Shown here piece by piece: positions 1 through 8,333 of a stretch of 64,000 nt of DNA; position 1 is the first letter of the stretch, and each line of letters begins with the position of its first letter. Source of the stretch: Pseudobacteriovorax sp. (lineage in GTDB: Bacteria > Bdellovibrionota_B > Oligoflexia > Oligoflexales > Oligoflexaceae); assembly GCA_013215145.1 (NCBI GenBank), contig JABSRP010000037.1:1-64000 (forward strand), in the 5' to 3' direction. Made by a program: the position numbers and the translations under genes. The notes beneath the pieces were generated by a model. That model ran no database searches and was not told the DNA's origin. It was given only the letters and a program-made list of their open reading frames with translations.

Positions 1-516
1 AAGTAATATCGTGTGCTAGCTGGAGCCCCTCTTCACTACAGTTACTCGGCAAGGGACAGTACAGAAGCGATGGAGCTAGCGATTAAAGAAGCTGAGCAAT
101 TGACTGGTAAGAAGCCTGAAAATGTATAAATTGTCACTGACAATGGCTCCAGCTTTCTTGCGAGACGATTCCGAGATGCTCTCAAAGACTACGGTTTCGA
201 TCATTTCAGAATACGATATCGCACTCCTTCGCAGCTAGGCCTTCTTGAAAGGTTGCACGGCACTCTCAAAAAAGAAGAAATTTACTGGCACCTTTACGAA
301 TCTCCTGAGCATGCAAGGCAATCACTTGAAAAGTTTCGTCAGCGCTACAACAAAGTCAGGCCTCATTGGTCACTCGTGCCAAAAGACGGTGGTGACCCGT
401 TAACCCCTTTCGAGGTATATACTTCTGAAGCAGAGTGCAAAATCCCCAAATGGCAAGGTTGGGCCAAAGCGGCTAAAGAAAAAATAGATGAACAATTACT
501 GATGACTGGAAGCTAA
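1..516 (+). pseudogene. Degenerate DDE transposase (IS3/IS481-like), 3' part
   Basis: Frame 1 reads as the C-terminal integrase core of a DDE transposase. It shows a TDNGS motif with the second catalytic Asp at about 136-150, then LLERLHGTLKKE carrying the expected Glu, and an RQRYNKVRPHWSL tail. Two in-frame TAA codons (4-6 and 127-129) interrupt it, and the 5' part lies outside the window. The second TAA falls where a Tyr is common before the TDNG motif. An open stretch from the TTG at 253 to 516 is only the tail and has no start of its own. It is therefore an inactivated element. No terminal repeat could be recognised on the right, so the family (IS3 or IS481 type) is uncertain. Confidence 0.8.
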
Positions 517-812
517 TATTTGAGAGCCGCTAAGTGTGCGCTTGCAAAGCGGGGCAAGACAATCTGTTGTCCAAATAATTTTTTTTATCATCATTTTCTC
601 CAAAAAAGCTTGTTACTATTGCCAATACTTTTCTAGCCTAAAAGCTTTGGCGTTGTCTTTGGACATCTGGCCTTCCTAGCTGACATCTTAGCTTTGATTC
701 TACGAAAAAAACGGTTGGCAATAAGATTCTTGTAGCTGGAAGTACTTTAATATTAAATGAATTTTAACTATAATTTAGCCTTGCTCTATTAGACCTCCTC
801 AAGTTGGTTAGA

Positions 813-1151
813 TTAGTGGTACTTCTCCAAAAGAATAATCGGATTTTCAACTTGCCCTGACCACTCTGAAGCGACGTATGCGTATTCGTCAGGGAATGAA
901 TCGAGAATAAATTCTTCTTTATCTGCCAGATGGGCTTTTACTTCCGACTTCCAAAACTCAAAGCACTTTTCAATCGGGATCCAATCGAGAGGAGAACCGC
1001 TCGAAGCGACGACAAACTCAATTGGATGATCTTTTAAAATTGAAATTATCTCAGGTGTATTTAAGTTCCGCTTTCTTAAAATATCTAGTTGTTCATCATC
1101 CCGACCCCAAAGTTTATCTAGTGGTATAGAGGTTACTATTATTTTTGACAT
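813..1151 (-). CDS. Hypothetical protein, 112 aa
   Basis: The ATG at 1151 is preceded by AGGGAA at suitable distance. The product is an acidic soluble protein of 112 residues without signal peptide or membrane segment. Its C-terminal half is rich in Glu, Asp and aromatic residues. I do not recognise the family. It stands alone between a transposase remnant and a long AT-rich spacer, a setting typical of accessory genes. A small immunity or antitoxin-like role is possible but nothing in the sequence proves it. Confidence 0.6.
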   Translation of the reverse strand: MSKIIVTSIPLDKLWGRDDEQLDILRKRNLNTPEIISILKDHPIEFVVASSGSPLDWIPIEKCFEFWKSEVKAHLADKEEFILDSFPDEYAYVASEWSGQVENPIILLEKYH

Positions 1152-1624
1152 CAGTAGTTCCCTTTGATTTGTAATCCATGCAACGTTCTAATTCTACGAG
1201 TTAACAAATGACAAAAATCTAAAAAATAGTAGGTCAGTTAACAAAACTATGACTACTCCATAATTGGCTTAACAGAGGATAAATTAGGCCTTGTATTTTC
1301 AAATGAAAATTCTCCAGAAGAACACAAACTATGCCGAGTCAGCTCGGAGTAGTGATTAGACAAGACTCAACGTAAACACCAAATGAGTTGAATATAGTGA
1401 CTGAACCATGTGACGTATTTGTTCATCATGATGACTACTTTGTTAGATTAGCCAAAAACACATGCCAATCTATGTCTCGTTGACCAATGTTTCATATTCG
1501 TTAGTGGGACATTTTAGTCTAGGCTAATTAGACTGTGTCGACAAAATATCATATCAAAGTAAATAATGAGTCTTTGATCTCTAACGAGATATTTATTTTA
1601 CTTTTGTTTGCATAAAATAGCGGT

Positions 1625-1643
1625 ATGTCTCTCTCAGAGACAT
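1625..1643. repeat. Perfect 8-bp inverted repeat, possible operator or hairpin
   Basis: ATGTCTCT and AGAGACAT flank a 3-base CTC centre. It sits about 315 bases upstream of the peptide gene that opens the YcaO locus. There is no T-run, so a terminator is unlikely. Confidence 0.45.
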
Positions 1644-1674
1644 AATTACAACAGACAAAAATACAAATAAATCG

Positions 1675-1710
1675 AATAACCATTATTAGATAAACTTAAT
1701 ATTGGTTATT
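1675..1710. repeat. Imperfect 13-bp inverted repeat
   Basis: AATAACCATTATT (1675-1687) and AATATTGGTTATT (1698-1710) pair at 11 of 13 positions around a 10-base centre. It may be a regulator site for the YcaO locus. AT richness makes chance occurrence possible. Confidence 0.3.
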
Positions 1711-1958
1711 AATGAATTTTAGGCTGGACATAGCTGACATCAAGTTAAATAGGTATTTCAGTAACTTAACAATTTCACCCAATTTTCTCACAAAATTTAA
1801 GTTCCTGAGGTAGTAGGAAACACGTCAGGGCGGCTTTAAAAATCTTGCATTACTCACGATGAGCATGCTATTTGCCTTCTAATCATTATTGGTATCGCAT
1901 TGTGCAACCAAAGAGCTGACTTCACAGCTATTTCGGAAGTAAAGATTAAGGGTTGAAA

Positions 1959-2237
1959 ATGAAAGAATTCACGAAATTGATAACAGTTGGAGCGGTCACG
2001 TTGCTGCCAACTCAAATTTTAGCGAATGAAACCACAAAAGAAACTGATTCTAATATTGGGGATGATTCCCTGGCGGATGATTTCGGGATTACGGAATTAT
2101 GTGATGCTAGGGATTTAGTTCTCTCGTCACTTGTACAGTTTCTCTGCGAAGACGGTAGAGTTTCTGGTGGCCTAGATGTTGTCGCTGCAAGATCTAGTGG
2201 AGGTAATACGGGTATCATTCCACCGAATCGACGGTAA
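1959..2237 (+). CDS. Small exported peptide, candidate RiPP precursor or signal
   Basis: The ATG at 1959 is placed 7 bases after AAGGG; an in-frame TTG at 1953 is too close to it. The 92-residue product has a Sec-like N-terminus (Lys3 and Lys6, hydrophobic core to about residue 21, ILA then NET). An acidic middle (residues 24-46) follows, then a C-terminal part with Cys48 and Cys63, several Ser and a Gly/Ser/Asn/Pro-rich end (about 79-92). It is the first gene of the tight SBP-YcaO-kinase locus, which suggests it is the peptide handled by those proteins. Precursors modified by YcaO usually carry a leader rather than a Sec signal, so its role as substrate is an inference. Confidence 0.6.
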   Translation: MKEFTKLITVGAVTLLPTQILANETTKETDSNIGDDSLADDFGITELCDARDLVLSSLVQFLCEDGRVSGGLDVVAARSSGGNTGIIPPNRR

Positions 2238-2356
2238 AATATCCTTATCAGGCATGTAGAAAGCGGTATTAAGTTGCCGTTCTATGTGCTCGTTTTCAAA
2301 TACCATAAACAAAACTTGAATTTTCAAATAGTGTCGAAAAAAAAGATGGGATCATC

Positions 2357-3913
2357 ATGAAAGTCGCATCATTAGTCGTTGGTTTAGTAATTTCAGTCTC
2401 AACAATTGGTCTTTATGTAATGAACAAAACCGAATCTAAAGAACCAGAGTCAAAAACGCTTAAGGTTTTGAACAGATATATATCTGACGATTTAGATTAT
2501 TATGATCCAGTAAAAGTAAAGTCAGCCCATCAGACCTTGATTACGGACGCCTTGCAGAGTAGGTTATTTGATTATGACAAATCCAACAATATCGAATACT
2601 CAGTCGCAATTGCACACAAGATTATTAAAGGTAAAGGCGTTATTTTTGATATTAGAAAAGGAATGAAGACCATAGATGGTCAAAAAATAGATGCGAATGA
2701 TGTAGTTTTTTCACTAAAAAGAGCTCTTTTGCATGACTCCCCATTCACTAAGCATATTAAACATTTTATCACCAACTGCAAAAATATCTCCCCAGATCTA
2801 GAGAACTGTTCTGGTATTAAAGTTATCAATGATCATCAAATTGAAATACTTAGTAATATAAACTCTGAACTATTTATTGAAAGCCTTGCGTCGACTCAAT
2901 TTTCCATCGTACCAATTTCTTCAATACAGGAAGATAAAATAGTCGATTTTAGAAATACTTCGGGTCCATACTACGTATCTGGTCGCACACCTGAAGGACT
3001 ATTGACGCTTAGCGCGAATAGAGGTCATCATCAATACTCAACAAAAATGCCTCAGACATTGTTATTTGTAGGAAAAAACAACCGAGAAGAGGCCAATAAA
3101 ATAAATCCTTACGAATACTTTAAAGAAGGGAGAATTGACCACATTCCAACTGTAGAATGGATGTCTTCGCAAAACACCCAGTTGTTGACTACTGAATTGG
3201 GTCCCAAACAGGTGCATAAGACTTATTCACTTACAGCCTTTTCGGCAAAATTTACTTCAAAAGGAAAACTACTACCAAGAAATCAAAAGTTAAAAATAGC
3301 ATCGGTTCTTAGAAAAGTTGTACATGATGTTTACTCTGACTCTCTTCTAAAGCACTCATATCAATACATTGAAAAACCTGGTTTTGGTTCTTTACCTAGA
3401 GAATTAGTTAAAAAGTACCAAGCTGAAATAGAAAATGCTGCTTATGAAAACTATAGTGATGGGATTGTCTTTCAAATACCGAACTATTTGCAAGATACAT
3501 TCACACCTCCAATCAAGAAGTTTTTTCCAGGTTCAACAATCGTCGAGCCGACTGATTACAATGAATCGAGCGCAACAAGGGCAAAAACTACCACCGCTGA
3601 TATCGTGTTAACAAACGACTTTCCTGGTCTTGCTGAAAACTATGTTTCTATAGTCCTTTCAGTAAATTCTGGTGCGTTTCCTCTAGAAGATTCAGAGGTG
3701 CTGGGCTGGCTTGACGAATATGTAAATCTAATGAATAAAGAGGAAAGGAAGGAAAAATACCAACGTCTTCATTTTGATGCTTTGTATACTGATCCAACAA
3801 TTATTCCTTTCGGTCATTTTGGTCGATTTGCATTTATCAACTCGGATTGGTCATTGCATTTTAGTAGTTTTGGTCTCGAAAACCCTTTTCACAAAATTAG
3901 AACGGCTAAGTAG
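2357..3913 (+). CDS. Extracellular solute-binding protein, family 5 (oligopeptide type), membrane-anchored
   Basis: The 518-residue product resembles SBP_bac_5/OppA-type peptide-binding proteins. The block near residues 95-125 (FDIRKGMKTIDGQKIDANDV) matches the family signature for substrate-lobe folding. Residues 5-24 form one hydrophobic segment without a lipobox Cys, so the protein is probably anchored or signal-peptide processed and faces the periplasm. No permease or ATPase gene accompanies it. It is followed after one base by the YcaO gene. This suggests the binding protein presents a peptide to a sensor or enzyme rather than feeding an ABC importer. The ligand is unknown. Confidence 0.8.
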   Translation: MKVASLVVGLVISVSTIGLYVMNKTESKEPESKTLKVLNRYISDDLDYYDPVKVKSAHQTLITDALQSRLFDYDKSNNIEYSVAIAHKIIKGKGVIFDIRKGMKTIDGQKIDANDVVFSLKRALLHDSPFTKHIKHFITNCKNISPDLENCSGIKVINDHQIEILSNINSELFIESLASTQFSIVPISSIQEDKIVDFRNTSGPYYVSGRTPEGLLTLSANRGHHQYSTKMPQTLLFVGKNNREEANKINPYEYFKEGRIDHIPTVEWMSSQNTQLLTTELGPKQVHKTYSLTAFSAKFTSKGKLLPRNQKLKIASVLRKVVHDVYSDSLLKHSYQYIEKPGFGSLPRELVKKYQAEIENAAYENYSDGIVFQIPNYLQDTFTPPIKKFFPGSTIVEPTDYNESSATRAKTTTADIVLTNDFPGLAENYVSIVLSVNSGAFPLEDSEVLGWLDEYVNLMNKEERKEKYQRLHFDALYTDPTIIPFGHFGRFAFINSDWSLHFSSFGLENPFHKIRTAK

Positions 3914-3914
3914 G

Positions 3915-4913
3915 ATGCAAGATTTTGTAAATTGGATCAAAACGAATGCCGATATGTTATCGCTACATTCGAATATTGTACCGACTTGCTCTCCAATAGA
4001 GGGATTTAATCTTACGGCATCTAAAATTACGGTAAATGGAGTACAAAACGCCGGTTCAGCATTATCTTTTGATTTATCAAACGCGACATATATTTCTATT
4101 TGTGAAGCTTTGGAAAGGACGGTTTTTCAATATAACGAAGTATCAACTACAACAAACGGTATCGCTTTCCATACAGATAAGAACTCAGGTGTTCAAAACA
4201 GCATTAAGGAAGCAATCGAGCGGGACAGGTTTTACTGTCACTATTTAACCAGTACGCCTTACTATGACATGACAGATTCATTTTATATTGAAAACCCAGA
4301 CTTTATACGTATCAGAGAAAGCTTGAGTCAGGTAGGTGTCGAGGTGAAAATTGGCGCAATGAGGTTCACCGAAAATTACGAACCTGCGATAGCAGTAATG
4401 GTAGGAACTAACGAAAATCTCTGTAGCCTTAATGGCTTTATTGTAGGACTTGGTTGCTCAAATCGATTCAACAATTCAGCTCGCAGCGCTTTTCTAGAAT
4501 TAATAAAATCGAGCGTACCGTTTTTTACAGACGTAGAGAATAAGTTTAATTTAATCACCGACAACGTATATTTAGAAAAAGCGCGAGACCTGGAAGATCA
4601 TAGACATATTAGTTTATATACTCGTCAGAAGCACAGAGTAGCGAGAATGTTTTCAAATGACTATACTTATTTTGAAGACTTTATTAGTCGAAGAAACTCT
4701 ATTGAGGAATCAATCAATGTAAAAATCCTAGATTTTCCGAATGAGATCGAAGATTGCCCCGGATACTGCTTCTATGCCTACTCCGATAAACTTCAAAATT
4801 TCATCATTGGTGAAACGTCAAGTGCAAAGATAAACTTTGGCAGTTTAGAAACATTTCTTGGGCGAGAGGTTAAATTTGAAGAAATAGAATTATTCCCACC
4901 TCCTTTATCGTAA
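3915..4913 (+). CDS. YcaO-domain protein (ATP-dependent peptide-backbone modifying type)
   Basis: The start is the ATG at 3915, one base after the preceding stop, implying translational coupling. The 332-residue product carries both hallmark ATP-binding segments of YcaO proteins: CEALER at residues 63-68 and KEAIERD at 98-104, preceded by TTTNGIAF at 78-85. YcaO enzymes phosphorylate backbone amides to make azolines, thioamides or amidines in RiPPs. Azoline formers usually end in a Pro-rich PxPxP tail; this one ends in FPPPLS, similar but not canonical. No E1-like, ocin-ThiF, TfuA or dehydrogenase partner is present. It is somewhat short for the family. Assignment to YcaO is firm, the reaction is not. 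Confidence 0.85.
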   Translation: MQDFVNWIKTNADMLSLHSNIVPTCSPIEGFNLTASKITVNGVQNAGSALSFDLSNATYISICEALERTVFQYNEVSTTTNGIAFHTDKNSGVQNSIKEAIERDRFYCHYLTSTPYYDMTDSFYIENPDFIRIRESLSQVGVEVKIGAMRFTENYEPAIAVMVGTNENLCSLNGFIVGLGCSNRFNNSARSAFLELIKSSVPFFTDVENKFNLITDNVYLEKARDLEDHRHISLYTRQKHRVARMFSNDYTYFEDFISRRNSIEESINVKILDFPNEIEDCPGYCFYAYSDKLQNFIIGETSSAKINFGSLETFLGREVKFEEIELFPPPLS

Positions 4914-4929
4914 AGTTGAGCTGAACTAG

Positions 4930-6213
4930 ATGTCAAATACTCGAAAAAAACGAAAAGTGGAGATTCGGTCCCTAGATAGCAATTTCATAGTAACTCTGGC
5001 TGTTTTGTTAGTATTTACAATTTTTTTTAGCCTATTAGGTGGTAATGCGCTTACACGTGCGATCTCCAGCCAAGCAACTAAACTTGTCAAGAATCAGCTT
5101 TTATTAGGTAACTACAGGGATGCAATAATAAGTCTAGGAAACTTGTCACCTATGTTTTTTGGCGGCGTTGGTTTTTTTGACTCTGGTGAGCTTGTGTTTA
5201 CGGCACAAAGCTCAGATTTGGGAATGGATCAAGTAGAGTCACTGTTAGTTGATCCCCCTCTGCACATCTCACTCGTCAATCAAAATTTGGTGCCAGATCG
5301 TTCAAAAACACTGGTATTCGTGACGTATCCATATAAATACGTGATCATCGGACTCTTGGCTTGGGTCATCGAAATCATACTCTCGTTACCTGTATTCCGT
5401 ATTCTGAGGAGAAGACATGAACGAAGAATTACTAATCGAAATGAACTCGAAAAGACACGAGCCATCGCCCAAACGACTCAAATGCTAGCTCATGATGTTA
5501 GGAAGCCTTTCTCGATGATTAAAGCTTTAATCTCAATGTTGGCAGATTCAGATGGTGTAGAATTAAAAGGAATCGCTCAGGAAAGCATTCCGAGTATTTC
5601 TTCCGCAATCAAAGCAGTAGAAGGAATGATTCAAGATGTAATGGAGGTTGGTAATGAAGGTAAACTAACCATAGAACAGATCTCTGGTAGAAGATTCATT
5701 TACGATAACCTCGAGGCGATATTTCAATACCGAGGTGATACTAAAATTAATTTTTCGGTAATAGCTAAAAAAAATATCTTTTTTGAAATAGATAGTCTGA
5801 AGTTTTCACGAGTTGTTCAGAATATTTTGTCGAATGCCGTTGAGCACATGGGTGGCATAGGTAGCATTTGGATTCATGTCTCAAATCCTCTTGATGGTCT
5901 TTCTTCTTTTACCATCGGCAATTCAGATACCTTTATATCAGATAGGGATCGAAAAAATCTGTTTAATGCTTTTTTCACCAAAGGTAAAAAAGGTGGTACT
6001 GGATTAGGCCTTGCTATTGCGAAGAAAATAGTCGAAGCCCACGGTGGAGCCATTCGTTGTGAATCGACAATGGAAAAGGGAACAGAATTTATTTTTACGC
6101 TTCCCGCAATAGTGTTTGAAGAACCTATAGATTTCGTTGAGATCCCAGATAACTCTAAAGCTTTTAGTTCTGTTTCGATAACTCCAAGCCTAGAAAGTGG
6201 GAAGTCTAGTTAA
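4930..6213 (+). CDS. Sensor histidine kinase (HisKA-HATPase), hybrid kinase N-terminal part
   Basis: The 427-residue product has membrane segments at about 19-38 and 136-156 enclosing a roughly 100-residue periplasmic sensor region. The phospho-acceptor block is MLAHDVRKP with His188. Then come the N box (NILSNAVEH) and G boxes ending KGGTGLGLAIAKKIVEAHGG. It begins 16 bases after YcaO, so it is probably co-transcribed with the peptide, binding-protein and YcaO genes and senses their product. Its TAA at 6211-6213 is followed in the same frame by two receiver domains that lack a normal start, so the gene may once have encoded, or may still encode, a hybrid kinase. Confidence 0.88.
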   Translation: MSNTRKKRKVEIRSLDSNFIVTLAVLLVFTIFFSLLGGNALTRAISSQATKLVKNQLLLGNYRDAIISLGNLSPMFFGGVGFFDSGELVFTAQSSDLGMDQVESLLVDPPLHISLVNQNLVPDRSKTLVFVTYPYKYVIIGLLAWVIEIILSLPVFRILRRRHERRITNRNELEKTRAIAQTTQMLAHDVRKPFSMIKALISMLADSDGVELKGIAQESIPSISSAIKAVEGMIQDVMEVGNEGKLTIEQISGRRFIYDNLEAIFQYRGDTKINFSVIAKKNIFFEIDSLKFSRVVQNILSNAVEHMGGIGSIWIHVSNPLDGLSSFTIGNSDTFISDRDRKNLFNAFFTKGKKGGTGLGLAIAKKIVEAHGGAIRCESTMEKGTEFIFTLPAIVFEEPIDFVEIPDNSKAFSSVSITPSLESGKSS

Positions 6214-6969
6214 ATTGACCAAAATGCTCTAGATAGGATTCGAAGATCTAAATTTTCAACATTTATCCTGGATGATGAGACTATATATGTTAACTCGATC
6301 AAGTCGCTTGCATCTAAACTTTCAATAAAAAACCTAGTCTCGAGTTTTTCTCGAAGTGACGATATGCTCGCGAACTTTGACCATAATTCAGACCTAGTTA
6401 TCCTTGACGTAGATCTTGGTGACGCCAATCAAAACGGCTTTGACATAAGTCGAATACTAAGAGAAAAAGGCTACAAGGGAAAAATCTGCATTCACTCCAA
6501 TAGGGGGCGCCTCGAATTCCAACCTAAAGCTATCGATGCCGGAGCGGACTTCTTTCTTCCAAAGCCAATGAGTAAAAACGACTTAGTTATGCTTTTAAGT
6601 CAGTGCGTTGATCCTGAGAAGAACCAAGTCCCCTCAGTCAAAGCTTTGCTTTTCGAAGACGAAGGCGTCTTCCAACGCCAATGGAAGCGCCTGTACCGCC
6701 CTGGAGAGCTCGAGATTCATGATTCCATGTCGAGCTTCGATATTAGCTCAGCTCAAGGCTACGATTACGCAATCTGCGACTACTACCTCAAAAATGGTGA
6801 GACTGGGATTGAAGTAGCTAGAAAGCTTCGAGAGGTCGGTTTTGAAAATCCGATATTCCTGAATTCGAATATCGATTCCATACCTGGTGATGAGGCTAAG
6901 CTTTTCGATCTGATCGTTAAGAAGGATGCTAAAGAGGCCTTTAACCAGATTACTGAATTTATGAAATAG
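6214..6969 (+). CDS. Tandem receiver domains in frame with the preceding kinase
   Basis: The reading frame continues directly from the kinase stop. Receiver 1 starts with FILDDE near 6262 and carries the phospho-Asp in VILDVDLGD, then a Lys in FFLPKP. Receiver 2 (about 6640-6966) has LFEDE, phospho-Asp in ICDYYLKNGETG and VKKD near the end. The first ATG (6364) lies inside receiver 1 and would delete its first strand. The only upstream start-like codon is the ATT at 6214, abutting the stop. Options are a nonsense mutation in a hybrid kinase, read-through, an unusual ATT start, or a sequence error. No output domain follows, so it would act as a phosphorelay element. Confidence 0.75.
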   Translation: MDQNALDRIRRSKFSTFILDDETIYVNSIKSLASKLSIKNLVSSFSRSDDMLANFDHNSDLVILDVDLGDANQNGFDISRILREKGYKGKICIHSNRGRLEFQPKAIDAGADFFLPKPMSKNDLVMLLSQCVDPEKNQVPSVKALLFEDEGVFQRQWKRLYRPGELEIHDSMSSFDISSAQGYDYAICDYYLKNGETGIEVARKLREVGFENPIFLNSNIDSIPGDEAKLFDLIVKKDAKEAFNQITEFMK

Positions 6970-7110
6970 ACTTGTAAGTAAATTAGTGAGTTTTGTCCAA
7001 AGTCCACAATATCTCAATGCGAAACCTCGTTTCGCTGCTTCTGTGAGTCGTAGGCATTTTTGAACAGTAATCCATTAAAATTACGAATATATTCTCTGAG
7101 GCAACTTAGT

Positions 7111-7412
7111 TGCTCGATCTCGCAAGAATTGACCCCCTAGGTGTTGTTTTGTTGACCCCCCTGTTTTCGCTAATTTTGACCCCGTCGCTATCGTAGGCAT
7201 TGACCCCGCAAATCGTCATAATAAATCCAGAGTTTTAGAGCTTGTTCTCACGTATAGGTATACATTTTCAAAGAAAAAACTGCTCAGTTGTCATGAAACA
7301 ATTTTTTCTCTGAAAATGTATTTGGGAAGAAATAAGAAATTGCTTGTTAAACAAGTTGTGCGAGGGGTCAAATTTCCGACATCGAGGGGGTCAAACCAAT
7401 AAGAATCGAGCA
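7111..7412. mobile_element. 302-bp miniature IS21-like element with 7-bp target duplication
   Basis: The ends are TGCTCGAT (7111) and ATCGAGCA (7412), flanked by the direct repeat ACTTAGT at 7104-7110 and 7413-7419. TTGACCCC occurs four times inside the left end (7129, 7152, 7176, 7200), and its inverse GGGGTCAA twice at the right end (7364, 7387). Multiple internal end repeats and TG/CA termini are typical of IS21-family elements. No transposase gene is present, so this is a non-autonomous derivative that must be moved in trans. It lies downstream of the double-receiver gene. Confidence 0.75.
7260..7321. repeat. Long hairpin inside the miniature element
   Basis: ATACATTTTCAAAGAAAAAA (7260-7279) and TTTTTTCTCTGAAAATGTAT (7302-7321) are inverse copies matching at 19 of 20 positions around a 22-base loop. 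The A/T-rich stem could block transcription or help excision. It occupies the centre of the element where a transposase would normally lie. Confidence 0.65.
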
Positions 7413-7778
7413 ACTTAGTGGTGGACGTCCCCGCAAGGGGTATTTGTAGTTGATCATTACGGACAGAAATATAGGGAATTTGTCTTCATCTCATACAATA
7501 AGTCGGATAATGACTTTTCTGAATTATTTGATCGACTCTAACTTCATAGGATTCGAAAGATCGATAGTAGGGCAAACTCAATGAGGTGGTGTGGACATTT
7601 CAAATCAACGCCAAATCCAGATCTCTTGAAATTAGACATTGTTCAATCTACTTTCTAGGGTATTTTTATATAAAATGAAATTTCCCAATACGAATCTAAG
7701 GTAAATCCCAAATAAAATCGCATTGGTTTTCCATTGTCTGTGCTAACCTATTGAGGAGACTCTACTGAGTTCGTAGTC
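7413..7778. other. Intergenic spacer
   Basis: Apart from the right-hand target-site copy (7413-7419) I see no gene or strong structured element. A weak GAGACT/AGTCTC inverse pair near 7755-7785 could serve as terminator for the minus-strand toxin-immunity pair. Confidence 0.4.
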
Positions 7779-8324
7779 TCATTGCTTTCCATTCGCTATT
7801 GCGTCTTTTATTTTCATAAGACTTTCCCATTTTGGTCGAATATTTGCCTCAAGTGCTTTTGCCGATTCTGGATCATCGGGAAACTTCGCTGCTCCATCCC
7901 AGTGCTCAGGGGAATCTATGTCAGCTACTTCGAGTTCGTTCGCGTTATACAAGCGAAGAAGATCTAGAAAACGGTCGGAGAACGCGATTTTTTTATCCCA
8001 TGCAATAAAAACGTCATCTTCGAATGGCTTTCCAGATGCCGCAAGAGCATATATTTCAGGCGCCTGGGCCTGACCAAATCTGTCAATGTAATCCTCACAC
8101 ATTTTGCTGCCAATTTTTATAAATATAGCACCTGAATATCCGCAGTCTTTATACATGTCTTTAATGATTCGCGTTACAAATAGAAAAGGCGATGACCGAA
8201 AGATATCATTACAATAGGGGTAGTCGAACTCAAAGGTTGCTTCATGGATATTTTTAAACTCAATGTCGGATTTTGTCCAAATAGAGCCAGGCACATTCGC
8301 TGACTTTACTAACCAATGCTTCAT
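7779..8324 (-). CDS. Probable immunity protein for the adjacent toxin
   Basis: A 181-residue soluble, acidic protein with no signal peptide, starting 9 bases after the toxin stop on the same strand. It opens MKHWLVKSANVPGSIWTKSD and has aromatic-rich blocks (ATFEFDYPYC, FIAWDKKIAFSDRFLDLLR). The general look is that of cytoplasmic polymorphic-toxin immunity proteins, but I cannot name the family with certainty. The tight spacing behind a toxin with a C-terminal nuclease-like domain is the main evidence. The expected role is to bind and block the nuclease domain in producing or sibling cells. Confidence 0.6.
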   Translation of the reverse strand: MKHWLVKSANVPGSIWTKSDIEFKNIHEATFEFDYPYCNDIFRSSPFLFVTRIIKDMYKDCGYSGAIFIKIGSKMCEDYIDRFGQAQAPEIYALAASGKPFEDDVFIAWDKKIAFSDRFLDLLRLYNANELEVADIDSPEHWDGAAKFPDDPESAKALEANIRPKWESLMKIKDAIANGKQ

Positions 8325-8333
8325 TTGATTTCC

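Larger units (their letters stand above)
1152..1958. other. Long AT-rich intergenic region
   Basis: About 800 bases without a convincing gene on either strand. Stops are frequent in all frames. It holds the divergent upstream regions of the hypothetical gene at 813-1151 and of the peptide-YcaO locus. Two inverted repeats lie within it at 1625-1643 and 1675-1710. No clear sigma-70 promoter could be assigned by eye. Confidence 0.6.

Noticed and set aside
3774-3914. Longer N-terminus for the YcaO protein
   Set aside because: This part overlaps the binding-protein gene in another frame and shows no YcaO similarity; the ATG at 3915 fits translational coupling.
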